Shown here: positions 1-8,765 of the stretch, piece after piece
Numbering within the stretch: position 1 is the first letter of the stretch
Layout: every line of letters starts with the position of its first letter
NCBI RefSeq assembly: GCF_003130205.1
Contig: NZ_NRDF01000006.1
Location: forward strand, 29,311-93,310
DNA: 64,000 bases
Reading direction: 5' to 3'
DNA from: Aggregatibacter actinomycetemcomitans
Lineage (GTDB): Bacteria > Pseudomonadota > Gammaproteobacteria > Enterobacterales > Pasteurellaceae
Position numbers and translations under genes: made by a program
Notes under the pieces: model-generated
What the model was told of the DNA's origin: nothing
Databases searched by the model: none
Seen by the model: the letters and a program-made list of their open reading frames with translations, nothing else

Positions 1-1446
1 ATCTTCAATTTGTATTTGTGCTTCAGGTAATGCCAGTTTTTGCATGGAAAGTGTGGATGCACCGCGATATTGATGATTTTCTTCCGTGGATTGGCTTTTT
101 ACGGATAAGTTCTCAGACACAACATTGCCATAATTGAATGATTGCAATGCAATTTCCGTGTTGCTATTGCTACCGGATGCTTTCGCCCATTTCTCTTTTA
201 ATTTTAACAAGGCGTTGTTGTCTTCTTTCGGCGGGGTTTTTACCGTAAAGGAATCCAGATAAAAAGGAATGAACGCCAACTCATTTTCCAAGTTGTAATT
301 TTCTAAATGATAGATAATTTTGGCGCCTTTCGCCTGCCATTGCTTGTTTTGATCTTCCGGTGTTTGCTTGACGTTACCGACATTAAGTTGCAGATCAATA
401 TTCGCGTTGTCGAGATGACGATTGTTCATTTTTAGGCTGAAGGTTGTGTCATTCAAATTGAAATAGGGTTTTTGATTTTTCGGGGCTTCAACCGATTTTA
501 CAGCAAGCGAACCGTTGAACTCCTCGTTTTGGATTAGCACGGCAACCAAAAAATTAACGGCATTTTTTATGCCTTGGTTATCATTGGTGAGTTTTTTAAA
601 TTCATCGGCAAAATCAACCGCACTTTTCACGCCTTTCTGGGTGAGATTGAGTGACAAACCGTGGATGGTGGTCTGGCTTTCTTCCGTGGTGCGTTCTTTA
701 TTGGCAACGCGGAGAATATCACTGCTGAATTTGGTGGTTAAATCACGATGTTGTGACTCTTCGTTTTTCTTAATATCAAACTGATATTTCGCATTTTTGA
801 GCTGAATTTTAGTATTTTCACCGTTCATTAAATTTAATTCGGCGTTTTTTATGTTCAGTTCAATTGACGAAATATCATATTGATTATCGCCCACCGGCAC
901 GAAGTGGAGTTTTCCGTTAATTCGTTCCAGTTTGCTGTTTTTGTCGTAATTGAAGCCACTTAAATCGGTTTTAATGTTGACGTCTTTGTTTTCCGCATTG
1001 AAATTTAAGGTGACGGCAAGGTTTTGTGATTTATTGGTGAAATCGCGAAATTCGGTTAACACGTCCGATTGCAGGTAATCGCCCACCGGCGAGAATTTGC
1101 TGTTAATGGTGTTTTTATCAATGGTGATATTGAGATTTTTGTTTAATTGGTGAACTAATTGATCGGACAGTTTGGATTCCGCTGTGATAAAAAACGGCAG
1201 AGCAGTAAGCTTGGCAGAAATCACATCGGTGGTTTTACCATCCGGATTTTCAAGGCTAAAAGTTAAATGACGGCTGAAAAAGTTGTTATTTGTTTCGGTT
1301 ACATTGAGGCGAAGTTGATTATCCAAGGAATAAGGGAATTTTTGTAACACCTGATCCACTTGTTGATTGGTGTAAATTTGTGCACCGCTACCGATAGCAA
1401 CGATGATGGCGGCAAGTGTTAATGTGATTTTTCTCTTTTTGCTCAT
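1..1446 (-). CDS. YdgA/DUF945 family protein, C-terminus beyond window edge
   Basis: An open frame runs from ATG at 1446 (ribosome site GAGGA just upstream on the minus strand) to the window edge without a stop, giving 482 codons of an unfinished protein. It starts MSKKRKITLTL followed by a hydrophobic stretch to about residue 20, an N-terminal signal or anchor, and then a long beta-rich, Asn/Lys-rich periplasmic-type region with the phrase SPVGDYLQSD, typical of DUF945 proteins related to E. coli YdgA (about 500 residues). Only a short C-terminal piece should be missing. The function of the family is not established; an envelope location is inferred from the N-terminus. It ends the leftward gene set beyond the afu operon and is separated from it by about 380 bp. 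Confidence 0.75.
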   Translation of the reverse strand, partial: MSKKRKITLTLAAIIVAIGSGAQIYTNQQVDQVLQKFPYSLDNQLRLNVTETNNNFFSRHLTFSLENPDGKTTDVISAKLTALPFFITAESKLSDQLVHQLNKNLNITIDKNTINSKFSPVGDYLQSDVLTEFRDFTNKSQNLAVTLNFNAENKDVNIKTDLSGFNYDKNSKLERINGKLHFVPVGDNQYDISSIELNIKNAELNLMNGENTKIQLKNAKYQFDIKKNEESQHRDLTTKFSSDILRVANKERTTEESQTTIHGLSLNLTQKGVKSAVDFADEFKKLTNDNQGIKNAVNFLVAVLIQNEEFNGSLAVKSVEAPKNQKPYFNLNDTTFSLKMNNRHLDNANIDLQLNVGNVKQTPEDQNKQWQAKGAKIIYHLENYNLENELAFIPFYLDSFTVKTPPKEDNNALLKLKEKWAKASGSNSNTEIALQSFNYGNVVSENLSVKSQSTEENHQYRGASTLSMQKLALPEAQIQIED

Positions 1447-1823
1447 GTTGTCCTCAAGTTTGAATTAAGGGAGGTTAGGGTGTTATATAGCACAATCAAA
1501 AGTCTTTGCCTCTCCGTTTACGGGGGGCTGCCGAAGTCTGAGGGGGCCCTCTTCCGCCCTTCGGACACCTTCCTCCGCAAATAGGGGAAGGAAAGTCATT
1601 TTATCTATGGCCGGCATATAACAGCAGTTTCCAAAATGCCGTAAATCATTACTCATAAATCACAAAAAGTGATTTATTCGCCCCTACGGGGCCGTTGGCT
1701 TTGCCAACGTTCAAAAAACGTTGTTTTTTGTGCCCACACTTAGGGCTTGTGTGCTCATTAAAACACACAAGCCCTAATCTTTTGAATACAAAGTGCGGTT
1801 AAAATTTCAATTATTTTTTAATT
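1447..1823. other. Intergenic region with GC-rich inverted repeats
   Basis: This gap between the YdgA-like gene and afuC has no convincing gene. It holds a GC-rich stretch at about 1515-1590 with short inverted repeats (for example CTTCCTC paired with a later GGGGAAG), a small GTTGGC/GCCAAC hairpin near 1693-1707, the strong hairpin listed separately, and a DNA uptake signal at about 1789-1799. The GC-rich part may be a dispersed intergenic repeat; this cannot be tested within one window. Confidence 0.4.
1740..1777 (-). terminator. Terminator-like hairpin after afuC
   Basis: TTAGGGCTTGTGTG at 1740-1753 pairs perfectly with CACACAAGCCCTAA at 1764-1777 around a 10-base loop. It lies about 50 bp past the afuC stop and would end the leftward afu transcript. 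It lacks an immediate U-run on that strand, so its efficiency is uncertain. Confidence 0.6.
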
Positions 1824-2870
1824 TTATTCATTTTTTAACAGGAAAACCCCTTGTTCGGAAAGCTGAACATAGGCTTCCTGCAATGCCGGGTTGAAGTGTT
1901 CCGGGCGGCTGTTAATCAGCAAATCTTTGCCGTGCCATTGCGCCACCACTTCCCAATGGTTGCCCATGTACACCGCACTTTTAATGCTGCAACGTTGGGC
2001 TTCGCTGCCGGTTTCGGAAAGATAAACCGCTTCCGGGCGAATCCCTACCAGGCAATCACCATCTGCCAAATGAAATTGCGCAGCGTCTTTCAGGGTTAAC
2101 TCATAGCCGTCAATATTGACGGTGCTTCCTTGCAATTTCGCCGGGAAAATGCTGGATTCGCCCATGAAGTTGGCAAGAAATAACGAGTTCGGGCGTTGAT
2201 AAAGATCTTTCGCCGACGCTTTTTGCATAATTTTGCCTTTGTTCATCACGATAACTTCATCAGACACTGCGAAAGCCTCCGTTTGGTCGTGGGTCACATA
2301 AAGCGACGTGATGCCGAGGCTTTGTTGTAATTCACGGATTTTTTCACGCATGGCGCGACGCAAGTTGGCATCCAGGTTACTTAGCGGCTCATCGAACAAT
2401 AACACTTTCGGTTTGAGCACAAGCGCACGGGCAAGTGCCACACGTTGCTGCTGACCGCCTGAAATCTGATCCACATAGCGCTCTTCAAACCCGGCTAAAT
2501 CTACCAATTCCAAGGCTTCTTTTACCCGTTGTTTACGTTCTTCTTTGCTCACGTTTTGCATACGCAAGCCATAGCCCACGTTATCGCCGATGCTCATGTG
2601 CGGGAATAAGGCGTAGGACTGGAACACGATACAAATATCGCGGTTTTGAATGGAGGATTTGGTCACGTCTTCGCCGTCAATAAAAATTTGGCCGGAGGTC
2701 GGGTTTTCCAAGCCTGCCACCAATCGCAATACGGTAGTTTTACCGCAACCGGACGGACCGAGCAGGGTGACCATAGTGCCGCGTTTAATAGTTAAATTCA
2801 AATTATCGATCACTACGGATTTGCCGAAAGATTTGGTGATATTTTTTAATACTAAGAAATCATTGTTCAT
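1824..2870 (-). CDS. afuC: ABC transporter ATPase AfuC
   Basis: ATP-hydrolysing subunit of the Afu importer, 348 residues, cytoplasmic. Walker A GPSGCGKT lies at residues 38-45, the Q-loop VFQSYALFP near 82-90, the signature ISGGQQQR at 136-143, Walker B LLFDEP at 157-162 and the switch histidine at 194, followed by a C-terminal regulatory (TOBE-like) region. The order and intactness of the motifs indicate an active ATPase of the FbpC/AfuC/PotA group. It follows afuB by 15 bp on the same strand and is the last gene of the operon. The name comes from the A. pleuropneumoniae iron-transport annotation, but AfuA of that species has been shown to bind sugar phosphates, so the substrate may not be iron. 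Its codon use is G+C-richer than that of the adjacent afuB, and it contains an uptake signal, unlike afuB. Confidence 0.9.
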   Translation of the reverse strand: MNNDFLVLKNITKSFGKSVVIDNLNLTIKRGTMVTLLGPSGCGKTTVLRLVAGLENPTSGQIFIDGEDVTKSSIQNRDICIVFQSYALFPHMSIGDNVGYGLRMQNVSKEERKQRVKEALELVDLAGFEERYVDQISGGQQQRVALARALVLKPKVLLFDEPLSNLDANLRRAMREKIRELQQSLGITSLYVTHDQTEAFAVSDEVIVMNKGKIMQKASAKDLYQRPNSLFLANFMGESSIFPAKLQGSTVNIDGYELTLKDAAQFHLADGDCLVGIRPEAVYLSETGSEAQRCSIKSAVYMGNHWEVVAQWHGKDLLINSRPEHFNPALQEAYVQLSEQGVFLLKNE

Positions 2871-2885
2871 ATTTTTACCTATAAC

Positions 2886-4943
2886 TTAATTCATTTTTTT
2901 CGCTTTGGAACGGGAAATGCGGGTGTCACCGACAATCCAGTCGAAGAATAAAATAATCGCCATCATTACCACGATTAAGAGGGAGCCATAGGCTATCGCG
3001 ATACCATACTCGCCGTCTTCTACACGGTTTAAGATGTATGAGGTAGCTACCCTGGTATCTGCAGTAACTAAGAAGACAATCGCACTAACGGTTGTCATTG
3101 CACGAACAAAGCTTGTTACTAACGCAGATAGCAGTGCCGGTTTTAATAGCGGGAAAACAATAAAACAAATTGTTTTGAATGAGCTGCCTTTAAGAGATAA
3201 AGAGGCTTCATCTAATGATTTGTCTAGTTGCCCTAAACCTGCAATTGCAGCACGCATACCTACAGGCATATTACGCATGATCATTGATAGAATAACGATG
3301 AGGCTGGTACCTGTAATGTAAATAGGCGCATCATTAAAGGCAAGAATATAAGATACACCGGCTACCGTGCCCGGTACGGCAAAGCAAAGCAAAGTGAGAA
3401 ACTCTAATGTTTTCTTACCTTTAAATTCTCTTCGTACAGTAATGTATGCAATTAATAAACCAAACAATGCAGTGATCGGTGCAGCTGTAGCTGCGAAGAT
3501 AACGGTTTGAATCAATGATGGCCATGCTCCATCGCTGAAGCCTTGTCCAAATAAGGTAATGTAATTTTTCAGTGTTAAAGTGTAGTTTACACCCCAGTTT
3601 ACGGTGAAACTACCGTAGAAAATACTACCGTACAATAATATGTTAAATACTACCCAGCCCCCTAAAATAAGGGTAATGGCGTATTTCATTGTGGTTGGTA
3701 ATTCTTGTACATCACCTCGATAAGATTTACCTGATACAGTCGTATAGGAACGGTTACCTATCCACCAATATTGGATGATAAAGATACCTAAAGAAAAGAC
3801 TAACAATATTGTACCCAAGGTACTTGCAGAGGCGTAATCCAGTTGGGAACCGGCTATATAGAAATAAATTTGTGATGATATAACATCAAAACTACCACCT
3901 AAAACTAATGGTGTACTAAAGTCAGCGATAGACTGGATCGCAACGACTAAGAATGAATTAGCTAATGCCGGTTTCAATAATGGGAAAATAATATTAAAGA
4001 AAGTCTGATAGCGATTAGCTCTTAACGTATACGAGGCTTCTTCAATTGATGGATGAATTGATTTTAGTGCACCCTCCAATATCATGAAAGACATTGGTGT
4101 TAAAGCAAGCGTATGGGCAATAACAATACCGGTAAAACCATATAACCAATTACTATCAAATCCTAAGTACTCAACTAGATATTGGGTAATGTAACCGGAG
4201 CGCCCTAACATTAGCGTTACCCCTAATCCAACTACAAACGGCGGGGTGACAATAGGTAATATAGAGAATATTTTACCTATTACGGCACTACGTTTGGCAA
4301 TTCTTGTTGTGTATAATGCAAATATCAAGCCAAATGTGGTAGCGAGCACGCCTATTGTGCCGGCAACAGACAGTGAATTTAGGATGATTCTGACAACATA
4401 AGGCTGCTTTATGATATCTATGACTTGCCCGGGAACAAACTCTGTTCCTTTATAGAACATTGACATAAAGATCGCTAATGTTGGATAAACGATAAAAAAG
4501 AATATTAATAAGACAATGCTAATTAAAGAGCCAATGATGAATTTATCACTTTGCATGACTTTCATTTTGGCAAGCGCATTCGTAGAAACCCCGATGAGTG
4601 CTATGGTGAGAACAAAAATAGAATAGCCCAAACTGATTTTTGCAATTGTGGCTGAAACCATCACAAATACAAAAATTATACAGGATAAAATGAACTCTAT
4701 TTTCCCCTGATACACAGCTCCTTTCTGTTTACATAGGTGAGAAAATACAGGGATAAGAAATAATGAACCAAACCATAGCCAACTTAAATTAGGTTGATTC
4801 CACCCCATTGCGGCAAGTATTTCATCCGAAGTGGAATCCGATATTCCGTAATATAATGCTAACGATGGTAGGAAAATAAAGCCTGCCATTGCTAACATTA
4901 CCCAAAAGAGATTGGAATTGAGAAAATTATACTGCTTTCTCAT
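2886..4943 (-). CDS. afuB: ABC transporter permease AfuB (fused double permease)
   Basis: Integral inner-membrane channel of the Afu importer, 685 residues with many hydrophobic segments. Two permease halves are fused, each with an EAA-type loop that contacts the ATPase: EEASYTLRANRYQ in the first half and DEASLSLKGSSFKT in the second, both followed by FPLLKPAL. This matches FbpB/AfuB proteins, where one polypeptide replaces a permease dimer. It sits between a solute-binding protein gene (26 bp upstream) and afuC (15 bp downstream). The DNA is visibly AT-richer than afuC and the second afuA, and I found no uptake signal in it, so this stretch may have a different origin from its flanks. Confidence 0.9.
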   Translation of the reverse strand: MRKQYNFLNSNLFWVMLAMAGFIFLPSLALYYGISDSTSDEILAAMGWNQPNLSWLWFGSLFLIPVFSHLCKQKGAVYQGKIEFILSCIIFVFVMVSATIAKISLGYSIFVLTIALIGVSTNALAKMKVMQSDKFIIGSLISIVLLIFFFIVYPTLAIFMSMFYKGTEFVPGQVIDIIKQPYVVRIILNSLSVAGTIGVLATTFGLIFALYTTRIAKRSAVIGKIFSILPIVTPPFVVGLGVTLMLGRSGYITQYLVEYLGFDSNWLYGFTGIVIAHTLALTPMSFMILEGALKSIHPSIEEASYTLRANRYQTFFNIIFPLLKPALANSFLVVAIQSIADFSTPLVLGGSFDVISSQIYFYIAGSQLDYASASTLGTILLVFSLGIFIIQYWWIGNRSYTTVSGKSYRGDVQELPTTMKYAITLILGGWVVFNILLYGSIFYGSFTVNWGVNYTLTLKNYITLFGQGFSDGAWPSLIQTVIFAATAAPITALFGLLIAYITVRREFKGKKTLEFLTLLCFAVPGTVAGVSYILAFNDAPIYITGTSLIVILSMIMRNMPVGMRAAIAGLGQLDKSLDEASLSLKGSSFKTICFIVFPLLKPALLSALVTSFVRAMTTVSAIVFLVTADTRVATSYILNRVEDGEYGIAIAYGSLLIVVMMAIILFFDWIVGDTRISRSKAKKMN

Positions 4944-4969
4944 AAAGCCTCCGTTTCCAGGTTACAAGT

Positions 4970-6013
4970 TTATTTATTTAATTTGACTTCATGTACCCAA
5001 CGATCAATCAAACGACTCCGTACATCGGAAGAACCAAATTTATCAAAATCATATTTAATTAAATTCAATTCATTTGATTTTAATGCGTAAGGAGAACCCT
5101 CGGCATTTACATTGGTTAAAATATGGTGAGATTGTCCTGTTTTCCAAGAAAGTTCTTGAGACTCTTTAGACATAGCCCAGTCAACAAATAATTGAGCATT
5201 TTTTAAATTACGGGCGTTTTTAATAATGCTTACACCGCCTAACTCGTAACCGGTACTTTCGCAAGGTACGACAACTTCAATCGGGGCGCCATTTTGTTTT
5301 TCAAAAGAATAATTTTGTAAAAATCCAATTCCGATTGTAGTTTCCCCACGGGCTAAATTATGTGCAGGGGCCGTCCCTGCTTTTGGATACTGAGAAATAT
5401 TTTTATCAAGATCCTTTAAATAGTCAAATGCAGCATCCTCACCCCAAAGTTGAACAAAAGTGGCAATAGCAGTATATGCGGTTCCTGCGCTTTGAGGATC
5501 TGAAATTTGAATTTCATTTTTGAATCTTGGATCTAATAAATCTTTCCAACATTTTGGAACATCAGTAATACCAAGTTTCTTTAATTTCCCTGTATTAACA
5601 CCAAAACCCAGAACTCCCATATAAACAACAGAGCTATAGTTGCCTTTACGGCGCCCCGGGTCTTTGAATTCCGGCATAACTTCCTTCAATAAAGGAGATT
5701 GATATGCTGTTAGTAAATCCATCTCAGCTGCTTGTGAATGAGGATCAAACGTTCCTCCATACCATACATCGGCTTGTGGATTATTTGTTTCTGCTTTTAT
5801 TTTGGCTAGGGTGCTTCCTGAACTATTACGGATAAAAGTAGCATTTACATCGTATTTTTTAGCAAAAGCTTGGACCTGAGTTTCACACACTGAATTCTGC
5901 GCACTACAATAGACGACTAATCGCCCTTCAGCCAGGACATTAGTTGAGAAAAAAATGCCACTAAGTACGGTTGCAGATGCGGATACTGTTAATGCAATTT
6001 TCGAGGGTTTCAT
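4970..6013 (-). CDS. afuA: Periplasmic solute-binding protein AfuA, copy 1
   Basis: Solute-binding subunit, 347 residues, with a signal peptide ending near residue 28 (NVLA/EGR). The mature protein begins RLVVYCSAQNSVCE and carries RNSSGSTLAKIKAE, ADVWYGGTFDP, DPQSAGTAYTA and CESTGYELGG, the hallmarks of the AfuA group. It binds substrate in the periplasm and delivers it to AfuB. It lacks the paired tyrosines that bind iron in classical FbpA as far as can be judged by eye, and the homologous A. pleuropneumoniae protein binds glucose-6-, fructose-6- and sedoheptulose-7-phosphate. A second, clearly paralogous copy lies immediately upstream. Copy 1 is AT-richer than copy 2, as is afuB, which suggests that the two genes travelled together. 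Confidence 0.85.
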   Translation of the reverse strand: MKPSKIALTVSASATVLSGIFFSTNVLAEGRLVVYCSAQNSVCETQVQAFAKKYDVNATFIRNSSGSTLAKIKAETNNPQADVWYGGTFDPHSQAAEMDLLTAYQSPLLKEVMPEFKDPGRRKGNYSSVVYMGVLGFGVNTGKLKKLGITDVPKCWKDLLDPRFKNEIQISDPQSAGTAYTAIATFVQLWGEDAAFDYLKDLDKNISQYPKAGTAPAHNLARGETTIGIGFLQNYSFEKQNGAPIEVVVPCESTGYELGGVSIIKNARNLKNAQLFVDWAMSKESQELSWKTGQSHHILTNVNAEGSPYALKSNELNLIKYDFDKFGSSDVRSRLIDRWVHEVKLNK

Positions 6014-6049
6014 TTGAACACTCCTGTGTTTTTTATTTTATGATGGCGT

Positions 6050-6102
6050 GCGTCTCCTGACGCGTGTCCTCGGGATAGTGATAAGCGTGTGCCAGGAGAC
6101 GC
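6050..6102 (-). promoter_or_regulatory. Intercistronic hairpin between the two afuA genes
   Basis: GCGTCTCCTG at 6050-6059 pairs with CAGGAGACGC at 6093-6102. In the leftward transcript it lies after the upstream afuA and before afuA copy 1. It may act as a processing or stability element that sets different mRNA levels for the two binding proteins, or as a partial terminator. This is inferred from position only. Confidence 0.4.
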
Positions 6103-6125
6103 GCTATCAAACTGCTCCTGCAAAT

Positions 6126-6169
6126 AAAAGTGCGGTTAAAAAAACACATGGATTTTCCACCGCACTTTT
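6126..6169 (-). terminator. Uptake-signal inverted pair
   Basis: AAAAGTGCGGT at 6126-6136 and its complement ACCGCACTTTT at 6159-6169 form a stem just 6 bp past the afuA copy 2 stop. Paired uptake signals commonly double as terminators in Pasteurellaceae. Here it could reduce read-through from copy 2 into copy 1-afuB-afuC. Confidence 0.6.
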
Positions 6170-6174
6170 CAGCG

Positions 6175-7215
6175 CTATTTCGCTAATTTTACCTCTTGTA
6201 CCCATTTTTCAATCAGGGCTTTGCGTTGTTCGGTGGCGCCGTATTTTTCAAAGTCGTAATTAATAAGGTTGAGTTTGCTCGGGTCAAACGCCGTTGGGGA
6301 TTGTTCTGCGGTGGTGTTAGTCAAAATTTGTAAGGAATCCCCTTGTTTCCAGGCTAATTCCTGCCCTTCTTTGGATAACGCCCAATCCACGAATAATTTG
6401 GCATTGTCCGGGTTGCGTGCGCCTTTCAAGATGCTCACACCGCCTAATTCATAACCTGTGCCTTCACACGGAACCACCAATTCCAACGGTGCGCCTTGGC
6501 GCTTTTCCAGAGCATAATCGTGTAAGAAACCGATTCCTACTGCGGTTTCGCCACGGGCAGCGTTACGGGATGGGGTGACGCCGGATTTGGTGTATTGGGA
6601 AACGTTCGGATGTAAGGCTTTTAAGAAATCAAAGGCTTGTTCTGTGCCCCACAATTGTACGAAAGTGGCTAACGCAGTGTAAGCGGTACCTGCGCTTTGC
6701 GGATCGGCAATTTGCACTTCACCTTTAAAACGTGGATCCGTTAGGTCTTTCCAGCATTTCGGCACCTCTTTAATACCTAACTTTGCAAGACGTTCGGTGT
6801 TCACACCGAAGCCCAAAATCCCCATGTAAATGGCGGAAACGTAGTGACCTTTGGTTTTTGCCGGGTCGCGGAAGCGCTCTATGATTTCGTCAATGTGTTT
6901 GGATTGATAAGGTTCAATCAAACCGAGTTCGGCAGCTTGTGCCTGTGGATCGAAAGTACCGCCGAACCAAACATCTGCTTGCGGGTTATTTTTTTCTGCT
7001 TCCACTTTGGCGAAGGTGCTGCCGGAACCGTTGCGGATGAAGGAGGTTTTTACATCATATTTTTCGCTAAAGGCTTTGGTAGTGGTTTCACATAAAATGT
7101 TCGTTGCGCTACAGTACACCACCAAGCGCCCTTTGGCGGTTGCCGCTTGTGAGGCGAGTAATCCGCCGGCTAAAAGTGCGGTGGAAATGGCGAGAGAAAG
7201 TGATTTTAATTTCAT
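6175..7215 (-). CDS. Periplasmic solute-binding protein AfuA, copy 2
   Basis: Paralogue of the neighbouring AfuA, 346 residues. The open frame extends 15 codons further, but ATG at 7215 is preferred because it starts a normal signal peptide (MKLKSLSLAISTALL, cleavage near ATA/KG at residue 28) and has a GAGGT ribosome site. The mature protein repeats the family phrases RLVVYCSATNILCE, RNGSGSTFAKVEAE, ADVWFGGTFDP, DPQSAGTAYTA and CEGTGYELGG. It is the first gene of the leftward afu set, 161 bp ahead of copy 1. It is closer in base composition to the chromosomal flank and includes an uptake signal in its signal-peptide region, so it may be the original afuA of this locus. Two binding proteins may serve one permease with different substrate ranges. 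Confidence 0.85.
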   Translation of the reverse strand: MKLKSLSLAISTALLAGGLLASQAATAKGRLVVYCSATNILCETTTKAFSEKYDVKTSFIRNGSGSTFAKVEAEKNNPQADVWFGGTFDPQAQAAELGLIEPYQSKHIDEIIERFRDPAKTKGHYVSAIYMGILGFGVNTERLAKLGIKEVPKCWKDLTDPRFKGEVQIADPQSAGTAYTALATFVQLWGTEQAFDFLKALHPNVSQYTKSGVTPSRNAARGETAVGIGFLHDYALEKRQGAPLELVVPCEGTGYELGGVSILKGARNPDNAKLFVDWALSKEGQELAWKQGDSLQILTNTTAEQSPTAFDPSKLNLINYDFEKYGATEQRKALIEKWVQEVKLAK

Positions 7216-7320
7216 ACGAATAACCTCTTTTGTCCATGAGATATAAAAATTTAATGCCAACCTGCGTTGGCATTTTGTTTTAGGTTATGAAGAATATTAA
7301 CGAAATTTTTTCAGAATTAA

Positions 7321-7336
7321 TGTGATAATTCTCACA
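7321..7336. promoter_or_regulatory. Perfect CRP-binding palindrome
   Basis: TGTGATAATTCTCACA is an exact TGTGA-N6-TCACA site for the cAMP receptor protein. It lies 106 bp upstream of afuA copy 2 (leftward) and 185 bp upstream of udk (rightward). Control by carbon status fits a sugar-phosphate importer better than an iron importer; I saw no comparable Fur box nearby. Which of the two divergent promoters it serves is inference. Confidence 0.7.
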
Positions 7337-7520
7337 AAAATAATAATTTTATGGAGTGAATTTATCGTTTCATCTTCTGATTGTAGAAATTTTGTTTATT
7401 TATGTTGCTGTAGGGTGGCTGAATTTTAGACAGCAACTCTATAAAAATCGGATTTTTTTCTTTATAATTCCCCGAATTTATTTACGTGCCTATTACACGC
7501 CAAAAGGGAAGGAAATCGGT

Positions 7521-8171
7521 ATGTCAGACACTCAAAATTCATCTTGTATTATTATCGCCATTGCGGGGGCGTCTGCCTCTGGAAAAAGCTCTATCGCATC
7601 AACCGTTCATAGAGAACTGTGCAATGAATTAGGTTGCGAAGAAATCGGCATTATTGCGGAAGACAGTTATTACAAAGATCAAAGCCATCTGGAAATGGTA
7701 GAGCGGGTGAAAACCAATTATGACCATCCCAACTCCATGGACCGCGATTTGCTCATTCGACATTTGAAATCCCTTAAGGCCGGCAATGCCGTGGATATTC
7801 CCGTTTATAGCTATGTTGAACATACCCGCACCGACGATGTCACCCATTTTACCCCGAAAAGAATCGTGATTTTAGAAGGCATTTTGTTATTAACCGATGA
7901 ACGTGTGCGTCAGTTGGCGGATATTTCCGTGTTTGTAGATACGCCGCTGGATATTTGCTTTATTCGTCGTTTGCAGCGTGACATGGAAGAGCGCGGGCGT
8001 TCTCTGCAATCGGTGATCGACCAATATCGTGCCACCGTGCGCCCGATGTTCCTGCAATTTATCGAGCCGTCTAAACAGCACGCCGATATTGTGATTCCGC
8101 GCGGCGGCAAAAACCGCATTGCCATCAATATGTTAAAAGCGCAAATTATGCAGTTATTAAGCCGAAAATAG
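7521..8171 (+). CDS. udk: Uridine kinase
   Basis: Phosphorylates uridine and cytidine to UMP and CMP in pyrimidine salvage, cytoplasmic, 216 residues. The P-loop GASASGKSS sits at residues 16-24, followed by the family phrases [11 protein letters not shown] and NYDHPNSMD and the lid region [13 protein letters not shown]. The frame is open for 55 codons upstream, but the ATG at 7521 follows a good GGGAAGGA ribosome site and matches the usual length of about 213. It starts a tightly packed run, with dcd 9 bp downstream, so two pyrimidine genes are probably co-transcribed. Confidence 0.95.
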   Translation: MSDTQNSSCIIIAIAGASASGKSSIASTVHRELCNELGCEEIGIIAEDSYYKDQSHLEMVERVKTNYDHPNSMDRDLLIRHLKSLKAGNAVDIPVYSYVEHTRTDDVTHFTPKRIVILEGILLLTDERVRQLADISVFVDTPLDICFIRRLQRDMEERGRSLQSVIDQYRATVRPMFLQFIEPSKQHADIVIPRGGKNRIAINMLKAQIMQLLSRK

Positions 8172-8180
8172 GAGGCGCTC

Positions 8181-8765
8181 ATGAGATTATGTGATACCGA
8201 CATTGAACGTTATCTGGACGAGGGATTAATTTCCCTCAATCCGCGCCCGTCGAACGATAAAATTAACGGCGCCACGATTGATGTGCGTTTGGGCAATTCC
8301 TTCCGCGTATTTCGTGAGCATTCCGCCCCTTACATTGATTTAAGCGGTCCGAAAGAAGAAGTGTCGGCGCAGTTGGAATCGGTGATGAGCGATGAAATCA
8401 TTATCGGCGATGATGAAGCCTTCTTCTTGCACCCCGGCGTGCTGGCACTTGCTACGACCTTGGAGTCGGTAAAACTGCCGGCGAATATTATCGGCTGGCT
8501 GGATGGACGCTCTTCCCTGGCGCGTTTGGGTTTAATGGTGCATGTTACCGCCCATCGTATCGACCCGGGTTGGGAAGGTAAAATCGTGTTAGAGTTTTAC
8601 AATTCCGGCAAATTACCGTTAGCATTACGCCCGAATATGATTATTGGCGCCTTGAGTTTTGAAGTGTTAAGCGGACCGGCGGCGCGCCCGTACAGCAGCC
8701 GTAGAGACGCAAAATACAAAAATCAGCAAAATGCCGTTGCCAGTCGCATTGACGAGGACAAATAA
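8181..8765 (+). CDS. dcd: dCTP deaminase
   Basis: Converts dCTP to dUTP, feeding thymidylate synthesis; 194 residues, the usual family length. It carries the conserved core [13 protein letters not shown] and [13 protein letters not shown], with the catalytic glutamate at position 138 as in the E. coli enzyme. AGGAGG lies upstream of the start. It sits between udk (9 bp gap) and the AsmA-like gene, whose ATG directly follows this stop. Confidence 0.95.
   Translation: MRLCDTDIERYLDEGLISLNPRPSNDKINGATIDVRLGNSFRVFREHSAPYIDLSGPKEEVSAQLESVMSDEIIIGDDEAFFLHPGVLALATTLESVKLPANIIGWLDGRSSLARLGLMVHVTAHRIDPGWEGKIVLEFYNSGKLPLALRPNMIIGALSFEVLSGPAARPYSSRRDAKYKNQQNAVASRIDEDK

Noticed and set aside
1824..7215. 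Confident annotation of the Afu system as a ferric iron transporter
   Set aside because: The name is historical; binding data for a homologue and the CRP site point to sugar phosphates, so the substrate was left open.
7356..7520. N-terminal extension of uridine kinase (55 extra residues)
   Set aside because: Hydrophobic, not part of the family, and a good ribosome site precedes the internal ATG at 7521.
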